Assembly (NCBI RefSeq): GCF_020991365.1
Contig: NZ_JAJLRA010000022.1
Location: 1 to 64,000 of the forward strand
DNA: 64,000 bases
Source: Streptacidiphilus sp. ASG 303
Lineage (GTDB): Bacteria > Actinomycetota > Actinomycetes > Streptomycetales > Streptomycetaceae
Direction: 5' to 3'
Both the position numbers and the translations under genes were made by a program. Under the pieces are notes generated by a model. The model was not told the origin of the DNA. It did not search any database and saw only the letters and a list, made by a program, of their open reading frames with translations. Positions 12,348 through 21,517 of this stretch are shown piece after piece. How positions within the stretch are numbered: the stretch's first letter is position 1; the number at the start of each line of letters is the position of its first letter.

Positions 12348-13766
12348 ATGTCCGGTACGTCTCGACGGATGCGCCAGGGGGCCACCCTGTCGCTGGTGTT
12401 CGGCGCGGTGCTCGCCACCGGGGCCGCCACCGGCGCCTGGGGGCAGGCCCCCGGCGGCATCCCCGCCCCCCGCCAGGGGGCCCCGGCGCGCCCCGCCGAC
12501 CCCGTGGGGCTCGCCGGCGGACTCGCCGGGCAGGCCGTCCCGCCCGCGCAGGCGCGCCGCCTGGTCGAGGAGAGCGGCGACCGGTGGGCCGCCTACTACA
12601 GCCCCGAGGAGTACGCGGACTTCTCCCGGAGCCTGGACGGCGAGTACGTCGGCGTCGGCCTGTGGGTGCACCGCGAGCAGGACGGCGGCGTCGCCGTCAC
12701 CCGCGTCGGGCCGGGCACCTCCGCCGACCGCGCGGGCATCCGCCCCGGCGACCGCCTGCTGCGCATCGACGGCGAGCCAGCGGGCGCCATGCCGGTGACC
12801 GAGGTCGTCGCCCGGCTGCGCGGCAGCACCGGTGCCGGCACGGACGCCGACGACACGGACACCGCCGACGGGGCGGGCACCGCCGACGGGACGGGTACCG
12901 CCGGCACGGACGCCGACGACGCGGGCCCTGCCGGTACGGGCACCGCCGGCACGGACACCGCCGACGGCCCGGACGGCGCGGGCCGCCACGGCGGCGCGGA
13001 CGCCGCGGCGGGGCGGGCCAGCCGCCAGGACCCGGCCGGCCGCAGCGCCGACCTCGCCGCCCCCGCCGGACGCCGGGTGGGCTCCACCGTCACCCTGGCC
13101 GTGCGGCGCGGCGACGCGCCCGTCCGCGAGGTCGTCCTGCGCCGGACGTTACTGGCCGCCCACGACGTCGCGGTCGACCACCCGGGGCCCGGCGTCACCC
13201 GCATCGCCGTCCACGCCTTCACCTCCGGCGTCGGCGACGAGGTCGTCGCCGCCGTCCGCCGCGCCGCGGCCCGGCCGGCCCGCGACGGCGGGGGCCTCCT
13301 CCTCGACCTGCGGGGCAACTCCGGCGGCCTGGTGGCCGAGGCGGTCAGGGCCGCCTCCGCCTTCCTGGACGGCGGCCCCGTCGGCACCTACCGGGTCCGC
13401 GGCAGCGACCGCGACCTCGTCGCGGAGTCCGGCGGCGACACCCGCACCCCGCTGGTCGTGCTGGTCGACGGCGGCACCATGAGCGCCGCCGAACTCCTCA
13501 CCGGCGCCCTCCAGGACCGCTGCCGCGCCGTGGTCGTCGGGTCCCGCACCTTCGGAAAGGGCACCGTGCAGGAGCCCAGCCGGCTGGCCGACGGCTCCGT
13601 CCTGGAGCTCACCGTCGGCCGCTGGTACACCCCCGGCGGCCGCTCCCCCGACGGCACCGGCATCGAGCCCGACGTCTCCGTCCCCGCCGGCGAGGGGCCG
13701 GGCCGGGCCGACGAGCTGGCGCTCGCCGTCCTCTCCGGCCTCGGCGGCCCGGGGGGCCGCCGGTAG
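12348..13766 (+). CDS. PDZ/S41 C-terminal processing protease (CtpA-like), exported
   Basis: 472 residues. The N-terminal hydrophobic signal or anchor ([20 protein letters not shown]) places it outside the membrane. A PDZ domain begins at [15 protein letters not shown], with [14 protein letters not shown] Thr/Ala/Asp/Gly-rich insertion of about 80 residues (about 161-242) interrupts it before the last PDZ strand ([14 protein letters not shown]). The S41 peptidase follows with nucleophile Ser379 (TMSAAELL) and general base Lys404 (TFGKGTVQ). The ATG at 12348 is preferred because a -10 box sits 8 nt before it; the frame is open further upstream. It lies between ftsEX and smpB, as in other streptomycetes. 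Substrates unknown. Confidence 0.9.
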   Translation: MSGTSRRMRQGATLSLVFGAVLATGAATGAWGQAPGGIPAPRQGAPARPADPVGLAGGLAGQAVPPAQARRLVEESGDRWAAYYSPEEYADFSRSLDGEYVGVGLWVHREQDGGVAVTRVGPGTSADRAGIRPGDRLLRIDGEPAGAMPVTEVVARLRGSTGAGTDADDTDTADGAGTADGTGTAGTDADDAGPAGTGTAGTDTADGPDGAGRHGGADAAAGRASRQDPAGRSADLAAPAGRRVGSTVTLAVRRGDAPVREVVLRRTLLAAHDVAVDHPGPGVTRIAVHAFTSGVGDEVVAAVRRAAARPARDGGGLLLDLRGNSGGLVAEAVRAASAFLDGGPVGTYRVRGSDRDLVAESGGDTRTPLVVLVDGGTMSAAELLTGALQDRCRAVVVGSRTFGKGTVQEPSRLADGSVLELTVGRWYTPGGRSPDGTGIEPDVSVPAGEGPGRADELALAVLSGLGGPGGRR

Positions 13767-13851
13767 CGGGCCCGGTGGCGGCCGACCCCGCCGCAGGCCC
13801 GGTGGCGGCGGACCCGGCGGTAATGGACTCCCGTCCGGCCCCGCCGGATGC

Positions 13852-13857
13852 GACAAT
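13852..13857 (+). promoter_or_regulatory. -10 box upstream of smpB
   Basis: GACAAT ends 9 nt before the smpB ATG and no Shine-Dalgarno is present, so the transcript would be leaderless or nearly so. Confidence 0.4.
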
Positions 13858-13866
13858 GTGCGCGCT

Positions 13867-14343
13867 ATGGCAAAGGAAAAGGGACACAAGCTCGTCGCGC
13901 AGAACAAGCGCGCCCGGCACGAGTACACCATCCTCGACACCTACGAGTGCGGGATGGTCCTCACCGGCACCGAGGTGAAGTCGCTCCGCGAGGGCAGGGC
14001 GAACCTCACCGACGGGTACGCCTACATCAGCGGCCACGAGGCGTGGGTCGACAACCTCTTCATCCCCGAGTACACCCAGGGGACGTGGACCAACCACGCG
14101 GCGCGCCGCAAGCGCAAGCTGCTGCTGCACCGCGACGAGATCCGCAAGCTGGAGGCGAAGACGAAGGAGACCGGCCACACGCTGGTCCCGCTGTCACTCT
14201 ACTTCAAGGACGGCCGGGCCAAGCTGGAGGTCGCGGTCGCGGTCGGCAAGAAGCTGTACGACAAGCGGCAGGCGCTGCGCGAGAAGCAGGACAAGCGCGA
14301 GGCCGCCCGCGCCGTCGCCCGCGCCAACCGGCGCACCGGCTGA
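13867..14343 (+). CDS. smpB: SsrA-binding protein SmpB
   Basis: 158 residues. It binds tmRNA and brings it to stalled ribosomes for trans-translation. Family motifs: [31 protein letters not shown], and a basic tail ([21 protein letters not shown]). The ATG at 13867 gives the standard [15 protein letters not shown] start; an in-frame GTG at 13858 is less likely. Its RNA partner ssrA lies 164 nt downstream on the same strand with its own promoter. Confidence 0.97.
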   Translation: MAKEKGHKLVAQNKRARHEYTILDTYECGMVLTGTEVKSLREGRANLTDGYAYISGHEAWVDNLFIPEYTQGTWTNHAARRKRKLLLHRDEIRKLEAKTKETGHTLVPLSLYFKDGRAKLEVAVAVGKKLYDKRQALREKQDKREAARAVARANRRTG

Positions 14344-14422
14344 CGGCGGCGCCGCACCGCCGTCCGCGCCCCCGGCCTGCGGGGGAGCGCCGGGCGCGGC
14401 CCGCCGCCGGCGGGGAATGCGC

Positions 14423-14451
14423 TGGACCCCTCCGGCGTTGACCCGTACGAT
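14423..14451 (+). promoter_or_regulatory. ssrA promoter
   Basis: TGGACC (14423-14428), exactly 17 nt, TACGAT (14446-14451): a good vegetative-type promoter. Transcription would start near 14458, giving about 50 nt of precursor before the mature tmRNA 5' end. Confidence 0.65.
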
Positions 14452-14507
14452 GGCAGTGCGCCGGAGGTCCCGCGAGGGTCCGCCGGAGCTCTTTGAGAAG
14501 TCAACAT

Positions 14508-14878
14508 GGGGGTGATCGGTTTCGACTGGGGATGTCGAAACAGGGGAAGCGAGCCGAGGAACGCGGCAATGATCTCGTTAACCATCTGCCGCAAACAAAT
14601 AATCGCCAACACCAAGCGCGATTCCTTCGCCCTCGCTGCCTGAGCAGCGAGCCTGAAGGTGTCAGACCGGGTCTGTTCCCGCCCCGGATCCTGGCATCAG
14701 CTAGGGAACTCACCGTTCTTCCCGGTCGCGGGGTAGTTCGGGACAACAAACAGTGACTGAGCCCGTCGGCAGCTTGTCCGTGTGACTGCCGGGGCTGAGA
14801 AAAGCACAGCGGACTGCGCTCGGAGAAGCCCTGAATCAACTCCACAGGACCCGGGTTCGATTCCCGGCACCTCCACCA
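14508..14878 (+). ncRNA. ssrA: tmRNA (SsrA)
   Basis: 371 nt. The 5' end gggggtgatcggtttcgact and the 3' end with cacctcc plus encoded CCA form the tRNA-like acceptor stem with one G-U pair. The T-arm (gggttcgattccc) is present. The tag frame starts at the resume codon GCC (14605) and reads ANTKRDSFALAA before TGA at 14641-14643. It ends in the usual FALAA degron but is shorter than the S. coelicolor tag I remember (ANTKRDSSQQAFALAA). It works with SmpB to rescue stalled ribosomes and mark the peptide for proteolysis. Short frames overlapping it are not genes. Confidence 0.97.
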
Positions 14879-14887
14879 CACCCATGT

Positions 14888-14928
14888 ACGCGAAGGCCGC
14901 CGTCCGCTCCGGACGGCGGCCTTCGCGT
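14888..14928 (+). terminator. ssrA terminator
   Basis: Perfect 19-bp inverted repeat (14888-14906 and 14910-14928) with a 3-nt ctc loop, starting 10 nt after the tmRNA CCA end. Confidence 0.9.
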
Positions 14929-15095
14929 GTCCCGGGGCCGCCGCGCGCTTTTCCCCGCGCGCCCGGCTCACAGGCGGTGCGGGCGGCGGGTGAACGGACG
15001 GTTCCGCAGGCTTCACACGCCGCCACGGGCCCGAAACGGCGGGCTCCTAGCGTCGGAGCGTCGGAGGACGCCCAGGACGCACACGGGAGACGCTC

Positions 15096-16535
15096 ATGAC
15101 CACGGGCACGGGCACGAGTACGGACACAGGGGCGGGCGCGGGCGCCGCGGGCACGCCGGCGGCGCGCCGCGGCGGCCGCCGGATCCAGGAGTGGGACCCG
15201 GAGGACGAGGCGTTCTGGGAGCGCACCGGGCGGCGCACCGCCCACCGCAACCTGGCCTTCTCCATCCTCTCCGAGCACATCGGCTTCTCCGTCTGGAGCC
15301 TGTGGTCGGTGATGGTCCTCTTCATGGGGCCCGCCTACCACGTCGACCCGGCGGGCAAGTTCTTCCTGGTCGCGGTGCCCACCCTGGTCGGCTCCTTCGT
15401 GCGGATCCCGTACACCTTCGCGGTGGCCCGCTTCGGAGGCCGCACCTGGACGGTCGTCTCCGCGCTGCTGCTGCTCCTGCCGGCCGGCGCCGCCGCCCTG
15501 GTGATGGAGCCCGGCACCCCGTACACCGTCTTCCTGCTGGTGGGCGCGCTCACCGGCCTCGGCGGCGGCAACTTCGCCTCCTCCATGACCAACATCAACG
15601 CCTTCTTCCCGCTGCGCCGCAAGGGCTGGGCGCTCGGCCTGAACGCGGGCGGCGGCAACATCGGCGTCCCGGTCGTCCAGCTGGTCGCCCTCGCGGTGAT
15701 CGCGACCGCAGGGGCCGGGCACCCCCGCATCGTGCTGGGGGTCTACATCCCGCTGATCGTGGTCGCCGCCGTCTGCGCCGCGCTCTTCATGGACGACCTG
15801 GCCCCCGTCAGGGCCGACACCGGCGCCCTCCGCGAGGTGGTCCGGGAGCGGCACACCTGGATCATGTCGGTGCTCTACGTCGGCACCTTCGGCTCCTTCA
15901 TCGGCTTCAGCTTCGCCTTCGGCCTGGTGCTGCAGAACCAGTTCGGCCGCACCCCGCTGGAGGCCGCCCAGCTCACCTTCGTCGGCCCGCTGCTCGGGTC
16001 GCTGGTCCGCCCGGTCGGCGGCCGGCTGGCCGACCGCCGGGGCGGCGCCCGGGTCACCTTCTGGACCTTCGGGGCGATGGCCGCCGCGGCCGGCACGGTG
16101 CTGTACGCCTCCTCGGTGAGGTCGCTGCCGGTCTTCCTGGCGGGCTTCACCGGCCTCTTCGTCTTCTCCGGGATCGGCAACGGCTCGACGTACCGGATGA
16201 TCCCCGGCATCTTCCGGGCCGAGGCCGACGCCCGCGCCCTCGCCGACGGCGGTACCGCCGCGCAGGCCGCCGCCCGGGCCCGCCGCCTGTCCGGGGCGGC
16301 GATCGGGGTGATCGGCGCGGTCGGCGCCCTCGGCGGCCTCCTCATCAACCTCGCCTTCCGGCAGTCCTTCCTCACGGAGGGGACCGGCTCCCCGGCGTTC
16401 GCGTCCTTCCTCGCCGCCTACGCCGTCTGCTCCGCCCTCACCTGGGCGGTCTACCTCCGCAGGCCGGCCGCCTCCCCGGCGCCCGCCGCAGGGGAGGGGG
16501 CCGACCCGGCGCGCCCCGCCCTCGCCGAGGTCTGA
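15096..16535 (+). CDS. narK: Nitrate/nitrite MFS transporter (NarK family)
   Basis: 479 residues with about 12 membrane helices. The nitrate-transporter signatures are clear: a Gly-rich LGGGNFASSMTNINAFFP in helix 5, and GLNAGGGNIGVP. FVGPLLGSLVRPVGGRLADR follows, and a second signature-like FSGIGNGSTYRMIPGIF lies near helix 11. RBS gggaga precedes the ATG. The next gene encodes NnaR, the HemD-like regulator of nitrate/nitrite assimilation, which supports this role. Uptake versus nitrite export cannot be decided from sequence. A terminator follows at 16624-16658. Confidence 0.92.
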   Translation: MTTGTGTSTDTGAGAGAAGTPAARRGGRRIQEWDPEDEAFWERTGRRTAHRNLAFSILSEHIGFSVWSLWSVMVLFMGPAYHVDPAGKFFLVAVPTLVGSFVRIPYTFAVARFGGRTWTVVSALLLLLPAGAAALVMEPGTPYTVFLLVGALTGLGGGNFASSMTNINAFFPLRRKGWALGLNAGGGNIGVPVVQLVALAVIATAGAGHPRIVLGVYIPLIVVAAVCAALFMDDLAPVRADTGALREVVRERHTWIMSVLYVGTFGSFIGFSFAFGLVLQNQFGRTPLEAAQLTFVGPLLGSLVRPVGGRLADRRGGARVTFWTFGAMAAAAGTVLYASSVRSLPVFLAGFTGLFVFSGIGNGSTYRMIPGIFRAEADARALADGGTAAQAAARARRLSGAAIGVIGAVGALGGLLINLAFRQSFLTEGTGSPAFASFLAAYAVCSALTWAVYLRRPAASPAPAAGEGADPARPALAEV

Positions 16536-16623
16536 GAGGGCCCCCGCCCCGGGGCACCGGGCCACGGACCCCGCGGCCCACGGACCCCGGGGCCGCGGCC
16601 CGCCGGGGCGCGTCCCCGCCCGC

Positions 16624-16658
16624 GGCCCGTACGGCGGACCCCTCCCGCCGTACGGGCC
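16624..16658. terminator. narK terminator
   Basis: Perfect 14-bp inverted repeat (ggcccgtacggcgg at 16624-16637 and its complement at 16645-16658) with a 7-nt loop. Confidence 0.75.
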
Positions 16659-16809
16659 CCGCCCGGGCGCAGCGGTGAAACAGCCGTGAAACCACGGCGA
16701 CCCGCCCGCGACACCGACGCGGGGCACGATGCGCGCAGGCCCACCGCCGGAAGACCGCCGTTCCTGAGGCGTACGACCGCCAGGGACCCGTACCGATGGG
16801 AAAGCCCCG

Positions 16810-18057
16810 ATGCCCGGTCGCCCACCGCCGCCCCCCGCCGACGAGGCGCGCCCGGCCGTCCCGCCGCTCGCCGGGTTCACCGTCGGGGTCACCGCCGCCC
16901 GGCGCGCCGACGAGCTGGCCGCCCTCCTCCAGCGCCGGGGCGCCGCCGTCCTGCGGGGGCCGGCGCTGCAGATCGTCCCGCTCCCCGACGACGCCCGGCT
17001 GCTCGCCGCCACCCGGGACCTGGTCGACGACCCGCCCGACGTGGTGGTCGCCACCACCGGCATCGGCTTCCGCGGCTGGATCGAGGCCGCCGACGGCTGG
17101 GGCCTCGGCGACGGCCTGCTGGACCGGCTCGGCCGGGCCGAGCTGCTGGCCCGCGGCCCCAAGGCCCGCGGCGCCATCCGCGCCGCGGGCCTGCGCGAGG
17201 AGTGGTCGCCCTCCTCGGAGTCCTCCGTCGAGGTGCTGGAGCGGCTGCTGGCGGAGGGCGTCGACGGCCGGCGCATCGCCGTGCAGCTGCACGGCGCCCC
17301 GCTCCCCGACCTGGCCGCGTCGCTGCGGGCGGCCGGCGCCGAGGTGGTCGACGTCCCCGTGTACCGCTGGGAGCCGCCCGCCGACCCGGCGCCGCTGGAC
17401 CGGCTGCTCGACGCCTGCTGCGCCGGCGCCCTCGACGCCGTCACCTTCACGAGCGCGCCCGCCGTCCTCGGCCTGCTCGACCGGGCCCGGGAGCGGGGCC
17501 TCACCGCCGGGCTGCTGCACGCGCTGCGCCGCGACGTCCTCCCGGCCTGCGTCGGACCGGTCACCGCGGCCCCGCTGGACGCCCTGGACGTGCCCGCCGT
17601 GCGGCCGGGGCGGATGCGGCTCGGCGCCATGGTGCAGACCCTGGCCGCCGAGCTGCCCGCCCGCGCCCGCCGGCTCTCCGCCGCCGGGCACCGCCTGGAG
17701 CTGCGCGGCCGGGCCGCCCTGGTCGACGGCGTGCTGCGCCCCGTCCCGCCCGCCGGCATGGCCCTGCTGCGCGTCCTCGCCCGGCGGCCCGGCTGGGTCG
17801 TGCCCCGGGCCGAGCTGCTGCGCGCCCTGCCCGGCGCGGGCGGCGACGAGCACGCCGTGGAGACCGCCGTCGCCCGGCTCCGGGCGGCCCTGGGCGTGCC
17901 CGGGATCGTGGCCACGGTGGTCAAGCGCGGCTACCGGCTGGCGGTCGACCCGGTCGCCGACCCGGGGGAGACGGGGGAGGCGTGCGGGCCGGGCGGAGGC
18001 AAGTACGCCGGGTCCGCGCCCGCCGTCACCGGTCCGCGCCCGGCACACCGCCCCTGA
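16810..18057 (+). CDS. nnaR: HemD-like/winged-helix regulator NnaR
   Basis: 415 residues. The N-terminal two thirds resemble uroporphyrinogen-III synthase (FTVGVTAARRADELAALLQ; VVVATTGIGFRGWIEAADGW; VDVPVYRWEPP; DAVTFTSAPAV). The C-terminal about 90 residues form an OmpR-type winged helix (LELRGRAALVDG, MALLRVLARRPGWVVPRAELL, VETAVARLRAALG, VVKRGYRLAV). In S. coelicolor this architecture is NnaR, a co-activator of nitrate/nitrite assimilation genes with GlnR, rather than a haem enzyme. Its position next to narK supports that. The ATG at 16810 has ggga upstream. Confidence 0.88.
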   Translation: MPGRPPPPPADEARPAVPPLAGFTVGVTAARRADELAALLQRRGAAVLRGPALQIVPLPDDARLLAATRDLVDDPPDVVVATTGIGFRGWIEAADGWGLGDGLLDRLGRAELLARGPKARGAIRAAGLREEWSPSSESSVEVLERLLAEGVDGRRIAVQLHGAPLPDLAASLRAAGAEVVDVPVYRWEPPADPAPLDRLLDACCAGALDAVTFTSAPAVLGLLDRARERGLTAGLLHALRRDVLPACVGPVTAAPLDALDVPAVRPGRMRLGAMVQTLAAELPARARRLSAAGHRLELRGRAALVDGVLRPVPPAGMALLRVLARRPGWVVPRAELLRALPGAGGDEHAVETAVARLRAALGVPGIVATVVKRGYRLAVDPVADPGETGEACGPGGGKYAGSAPAVTGPRPAHRP

Positions 18058-18288
18058 CCCGGGCCCGGCGCGCCCGACCTGTGCGCGCCCGGCGCACGGC
18101 GGGTCCTGGCCGCCGCCCGTACGCCCCCCGCTCCTCCCTCGGAAGCCGTCGCAGGCCCCCGTGAGCCCCCCGCGAGCCGCGGCGCCCGTCCCCGGGCCCC
18201 CGCCTCCGTCCGCCTGCTGGCCCGGCGCGCCTCCGTCGGGCACGCTGGACGGGAGGGACCACCGGCGGGCGGAAGGACGCGGTGAGCC

Positions 18289-18879
18289 ATGGCGGCGTCG
18301 TCGTACGGACTGCGGTTCGACACCGGCCGGACCTGCCTCGACCTGCTCACCACCGCCGGCCGCGGACCGGGACCCGGGCCCGCCGACCTGCTGGGCAGCG
18401 CGGCGGGCCTCGCCCGGTGGCTGGTCGGCGCCGGGCTCGTGCCGCGCGGCGACCCGCCCCTCGCGGTCGACGACCGCTGGCTGGAGCGGTTCACCGCCCT
18501 GCGCGCCCTGCTGCACCGCATGGTGCACGCCGCCCTCGACGGCCGCACCGACCCCGCCGACGTGGAGCGCCTCAACGTCCTGTGCCTGCCCCCCACGCCC
18601 GTCCCCCGGCTCGTGCTGGGGCCGCACGGGGAGCCGGTGCGGCGCCTCGCCGCGCCGGCCGGCTGCGGCGGGCTGCTCTCCGCGGTCGCCCGCGACGCGG
18701 CGGACCTCCTCACGGACCCGGCGACGGTGGCGCGGCTGCGGCAGTGCGAGGGCGAGGGCTGCGACCTGGTGTACGTGGACACCTCCCGCGGCCACCGCCG
18801 CCGCTGGTGCTCCGGCGCGGCCTGCGGCAACCGCGAGCGGGTCGCCCGCCACCGGCGGCGCGCCCTGGGGCCCGCCTGA
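18289..18879 (+). CDS. CGNR zinc-finger (ABATE-domain) protein
   Basis: 196 residues. The N-terminal part (FDTGRTCLDLLTTAGR; LARWLVGAGLVP; ALRALLHRMVHAALDG) matches the ABATE helical domain. The C-terminus carries the CGNR finger: Cys pairs in CEGEGCDLVYVD and WCSGAACGNRERVARHRRR. Such proteins are probable DNA- or RNA-binding regulators with no firmly established target. The RBS is weak (ggacgcggtgagcc). It stands alone between nnaR and helR; the 231 nt upstream show no clear site. Confidence 0.8.
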   Translation: MAASSYGLRFDTGRTCLDLLTTAGRGPGPGPADLLGSAAGLARWLVGAGLVPRGDPPLAVDDRWLERFTALRALLHRMVHAALDGRTDPADVERLNVLCLPPTPVPRLVLGPHGEPVRRLAAPAGCGGLLSAVARDAADLLTDPATVARLRQCEGEGCDLVYVDTSRGHRRRWCSGAACGNRERVARHRRRALGPA

Positions 18880-19000
18880 CCGCTCCCGCCCGCCGCACGC
18901 CGTCCGCCCGCCGCCCGTCCCCCCGGCACGGACCCGCCCGCCGCACACGCCCCGGCGGGCCGCGGCCGGGCCCGGTGCGGTGTCGGGCCCCTGCGCGGCG

Positions 19001-19006
19001 TAAGAT
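19001..19006 (+). promoter_or_regulatory. -10 box upstream of helR
   Basis: TAAGAT is a near-consensus -10. A start near 19013 would leave a leader of about 135 nt before the TTG at 19148. The leader includes a 7-bp inverted repeat (cgtccgc/gcggacg). No rifamycin-associated element was recognised by eye in 18880-19147. Confidence 0.4.
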
Positions 19007-19147
19007 CTTCCGTCCGCTGCTTCCGCACCCGGCGGACGAACGGGGGGAATCCGGGCGGTCGGCCGCGCGTTGACCACCCGGCGCGGCACCGCCGCACACC
19101 ACCATCGGCACAGCACAGTCCGCAGGACGCGTACGACAGGGGGCTCC

Positions 19148-21517
19148 TTGGGCGCGCACGGCACAGCCCGGCACACCACCACGACCGTCGACACGACCGC
19201 CCGCACGGCCGCACCCGGGGCCGCCGGCACGGACCCGGCCGCGGCCGCGACCCCGGCCGCCCCGCACGAGACCGTCCGCGACCGCGAGATCGCGGAGGAG
19301 CAGCGGCACCTCGACGTGGTCTACCGCCGGCTGGAGGAGAAGCTCGCCGAGGCCGAGTACCTGCTGGAGGACGCGGCGAAGCGGGTCCAGGTCGGCACGC
19401 CCGGCGCCCTCGCCGAGCGCGACGCCCAGGTGTACCGCGCGGGCGCCCACCTGCACCGGCTCAACAGCGAGTTCGAGGACTTCCTCTTCGGGCGGATCGA
19501 CCTCCAGCAGGCCGACCGGCCCGAGGAGCACGGCATCCCCTCCCAGACCCCGCTGGACCCCGACGACCCGGCCATCGCCGAGACCCTGCACATCGGCCGC
19601 CTCGGCGTGCTCGACGCCGAGTACGGCCCGCTGGTGATCGACTGGCGGGCCCCCGCCGCCGCGCCGTTCTACCGGGCCACCCCCCGGGAGCCCGGCCGGG
19701 TGGTGCGCCGCCGCGTCATCCGCTCCAAGGGCCGCCGCGTCATCGGGGTCGAGGACGACCTGCTCCGCCCCGACCTGCCCACCGACCTCGCCGTCGTCGG
19801 CGACGGCGCGCTCATGGCGGCGCTGGGCCGGGCCCGCTCGCACACCATGCGGGACATCGTCTCCTCCATCCAGCGCGAGCAGGACGAGGTCATCCGCGCC
19901 CCCGCCGCGGGCGCCACCCTGGTCACCGGCGGCCCGGGCACCGGCAAGACCGCCGTCGCCCTGCACCGCGCCGCGTACCTCCTCTACCAGGACCGCCGCC
20001 GCTACGCGGGCGGCATCCTCGTCGTCAGCCCCACCCCGCTGCTGGTCTCCTACACCGAGGGCGTCCTGCCGTCGCTCGGCGAGGAGGGGCAGGTCGCGAT
20101 CCGGGCGGTCGGCAGCCTGGTGGACGGGGTCGAGGCCACCACCTACGACACCCCGGAGGCCGCCCGCATCAAGGGCTCCTCCCGGATGGTGCCGCTGCTG
20201 CGCCGCGCCGCCCGCGCCGCCCTCGACGGCCCGGCGACCCCGTCCGAGCTGCGCGTGGTCGCGCTCGGCGAGGTGCTGCGGCTGGACGCCGCCCGGCTGC
20301 GGGACGTCCGCCGCACCGTCCTCGGCGGCACCACCCCGGTCAACCTGCTGCGCCCCCGCGCCCGCCGGCTGCTGCTGGACGCCCTGTGGTCGGAGGCCAC
20401 CCGGCACCGGCCGAAGCCCGCCGACCGGGCCGAGCGGGAGCGCCGGCAGGAGGAGCGGGAGTCCTTCGACGAGTACGTCGCCGACCTGGACTCCTTCCAG
20501 GACTTCCTCGCCGCCTGGTGGCCCGACCTCACCCCGCGGCGGGTCCTCGCGGTGCTGCGCAGCACCCGCACCCTGGGGCGGCTCGCCCGGCGCCTGCTCT
20601 CCCCGGAGGAGGTCCGGGTCCTCGCGGCCTCCTGGCGGCACCTCGCCGACGACGGGACCGGCGCGCTCTCCGCGCACGACGCCGCCCTCGCCGACGAGCT
20701 GCGGCTGCTGCTCGGCGAGCCCGCCCGGCCGCGGGTCCGCGAGGCCGACCCCCTGGACCAGCTCACCGGCCTGGACGAGGTCACCACCCAGGCCGACCGC
20801 ATGTCCCGCTCCCGGTCCCGCCGCGAGGGGCCGGCGGAGCGCACCGAGTACGCCCACGTCATCGTCGACGAGGCGCAGGACCTCACGCCCATGCAGTGGC
20901 GGATGGTCGGCCGCCGGGCCCGGTACGCGACCTGGACCATCGTGGGCGACCCTGCGCAGTCCTCCTGGCCGAGCCCGGAGGAGGCCCGGGAGGCGATGGA
21001 CGAGGTGCTGGGCGGCAAGCCGCGCCGCCGCCACACCCTCACCACCAACTACCGCAACCCGGCCGAGATCGCGGAGGTCGCCGCGCGGGTGCTGGCGCTG
21101 GCCGCGCCGGGCACGCCGTCGCCGGAGGCCGTCCGCTCGACCGGCGTGGCGCCGCGCTTCACGGCGGCGGGCGGCGCGGACGGTGCGTTCGCGGCCGCGG
21201 CCCGCGCCGAGGTGGAGCGGCTGCTCGCCGAGGTGGACGGCACGGTCGCGGTGGTGGTCCCGATGGACCGGCGGGCCGAGGCGGCGGCCTGGATCGAGGG
21301 TCTGGGCGACCGCGCCGTGGCGCTGGGCAGCCTGGAGGCCAAGGGCCTGGAGTACGACGCGACGGTGGTGGCCGACCCGACGGGCATCGCGGGGGAGTCC
21401 GAGGCCGGGCTGCGGGTGCTGTACGTGGCGCTGACCCGCGCCACCCAGCGGCTCACCGTGCTGTCGGGGCCGGACGACCTGCCCGACAGCGAGGGCGTGC
21501 CGGCGCTGCTGCGCTGA
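19148..21517 (+). CDS. helR: HelR-like RNA polymerase recycling motor (UvrD-fold ATPase)
   Basis: 789 residues from TTG 19148, chosen because aggggg lies 5 nt upstream; an in-frame TTG at 19070 would add 26 residues. An N-terminal coiled coil (EIAEEQRHLDVVYRRLEEKL, EFEDFLFGRIDLQ) is typical of HelD/HelR. Superfamily I motor motifs follow: Walker A VTGGPGTGKTAVALHRAAYLL (Gly/Lys about 260-268), VVSPTPLLVSYTEGVLPSLGE, Walker B VIVDEAQDLTPMQWRM (about 570), TIVGDPAQS, TTNYRNPAEI, VLYVALTRATQRL. HelR in Streptomyces displaces rifamycin from RNA polymerase and frees stalled enzyme. Assignment to HelR rather than another HelD is from architecture and position next to malic enzyme. Confidence 0.87.
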   Translation: MGAHGTARHTTTTVDTTARTAAPGAAGTDPAAAATPAAPHETVRDREIAEEQRHLDVVYRRLEEKLAEAEYLLEDAAKRVQVGTPGALAERDAQVYRAGAHLHRLNSEFEDFLFGRIDLQQADRPEEHGIPSQTPLDPDDPAIAETLHIGRLGVLDAEYGPLVIDWRAPAAAPFYRATPREPGRVVRRRVIRSKGRRVIGVEDDLLRPDLPTDLAVVGDGALMAALGRARSHTMRDIVSSIQREQDEVIRAPAAGATLVTGGPGTGKTAVALHRAAYLLYQDRRRYAGGILVVSPTPLLVSYTEGVLPSLGEEGQVAIRAVGSLVDGVEATTYDTPEAARIKGSSRMVPLLRRAARAALDGPATPSELRVVALGEVLRLDAARLRDVRRTVLGGTTPVNLLRPRARRLLLDALWSEATRHRPKPADRAERERRQEERESFDEYVADLDSFQDFLAAWWPDLTPRRVLAVLRSTRTLGRLARRLLSPEEVRVLAASWRHLADDGTGALSAHDAALADELRLLLGEPARPRVREADPLDQLTGLDEVTTQADRMSRSRSRREGPAERTEYAHVIVDEAQDLTPMQWRMVGRRARYATWTIVGDPAQSSWPSPEEAREAMDEVLGGKPRRRHTLTTNYRNPAEIAEVAARVLALAAPGTPSPEAVRSTGVAPRFTAAGGADGAFAAAARAEVERLLAEVDGTVAVVVPMDRRAEAAAWIEGLGDRAVALGSLEAKGLEYDATVVADPTGIAGESEAGLRVLYVALTRATQRLTVLSGPDDLPDSEGVPALLR

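Noticed and set aside
14493-14756. Small open frame over the tmRNA region
   Set aside because: Lies inside ssrA, whose RNA structure and tag frame explain the sequence.
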